Assembly: GCA_945957245.1 (NCBI GenBank)
Contig: CAMFLD010000176.1
Coordinates: forward strand, 1 to 6,190
DNA: 6,190 bases
Source: an uncultured Flavobacterium sp.
GTDB taxonomy: Bacteria > Bacteroidota > Bacteroidia > Flavobacteriales > Flavobacteriaceae
Reading direction: 5' to 3'
A program made the translations under genes and the position numbers. Shown here one piece after another: positions 6,149 to 6,190 of the stretch. The notes beneath the pieces were generated by a model. It saw only the letters and a list, made by a program, of their open reading frames with translations. It was not told the origin of the DNA and made no database searches. Position 1 is the first letter of the stretch, and every line of letters begins with the position of its first letter.

Positions 6149-6190
6149 TTATCTCTTAACAACTCTTACCGTTTCAACACTATCCTCCTG
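6149..6190 (-). CDS. 3' end of an upstream gene (last 13 codons and stop)
   Basis: On the minus strand the window enters a frame that reads QEDSVETVRVVKR and then a TAA stop at 6151-6149. The terminator follows 21 bases downstream, which supports a real gene end. A basic tail of the VRVVKR type is seen on some Bacteroidota secreted proteins (T9SS C-terminal domains often end in a beta strand plus Lys/Arg). Thirteen residues are too few to name the protein. It is not co-transcribed with the giant gene if the terminator works. Confidence 0.6.
   Translation of the reverse strand, partial: QEDSVETVRVVKR

Noticed and set aside
6141..6154. Short palindrome AGATAAAATTATCT at the upstream gene's stop codon
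   Set aside because: The loop is only two bases, the stem is all but A/T, and it overlaps the stop codon. It is likely chance in A/T-rich sequence.
1..6190. A defence, toxin or mobile-element system
   Set aside because: No nuclease, transposase, recombinase, immunity or toxin motif was found in the readable frames, nor any flanking direct repeats.

Overview
The window most likely comes from a low-GC member of the Bacteroidota, probably the Flavobacteriaceae (Flavobacterium or a relative). The evidence is an A/T-rich start region without a Shine-Dalgarno sequence, a TAnnTTTG-type -7 box, a signal peptide cut before Gln (SWA|Q), and one enormous Thr/Ser/Ala/Asn-rich protein built from modules typical of flavobacterial secreted proteins. 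The genus is an inference; there is no rRNA or other marker gene.

Layout, read on the minus strand from right to left. Positions 6190-6149 hold the last 13 codons and stop of an upstream gene. A strong hairpin terminator follows at 6127-6101. An intergenic region of about 180 bp then carries an interrupted inverted repeat (6018-5994) directly next to a predicted Bacteroidota promoter (5992-5959). From 5922 to the left edge, 1974 codons run without a stop. This single open gene fills about 96% of the window, and its 3' end lies beyond position 1. I checked the whole frame codon by codon and saw no stop.

The giant protein reads as: signal peptide (1-42); LamG-like jelly roll (43-270); beta module R1 (276-430); SbsA/Big_5-type Ig-like domain (432-542); pre-peptidase C-terminal (PPC)-like domain (546-680); beta modules R2, R3 and R4 (684-834, 837-992, 996-1153); a short domain resembling the Shr hemoglobin-interacting/DUF1533 family (about 1158-1243); two Ig-like domains (1246-1453); a second jelly-roll domain of a different type (1455-1649); three Ig/PKD-like domains (1653-1891); and a MopE-type metal-binding motif (1895-1963). 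It continues beyond the window. No catalytic domain is visible. It is best described as a very large secreted or surface-anchored adhesin-like protein, probably exported by the type IX secretion system (T9SS). The C-terminal sorting domain that would prove this is outside the window.

I found no CRISPR array, tRNA, rRNA, insertion sequence or defence operon. The points most worth a second look are the unusual domain mosaic, the four related beta modules of which only one carries an EF-hand-like calcium loop, the MopE-like cysteine/aspartate cluster, and the inverted repeat against the promoter. The plus strand carries only short open stretches antisense to the giant gene, which I regard as by-products of its biased codons.
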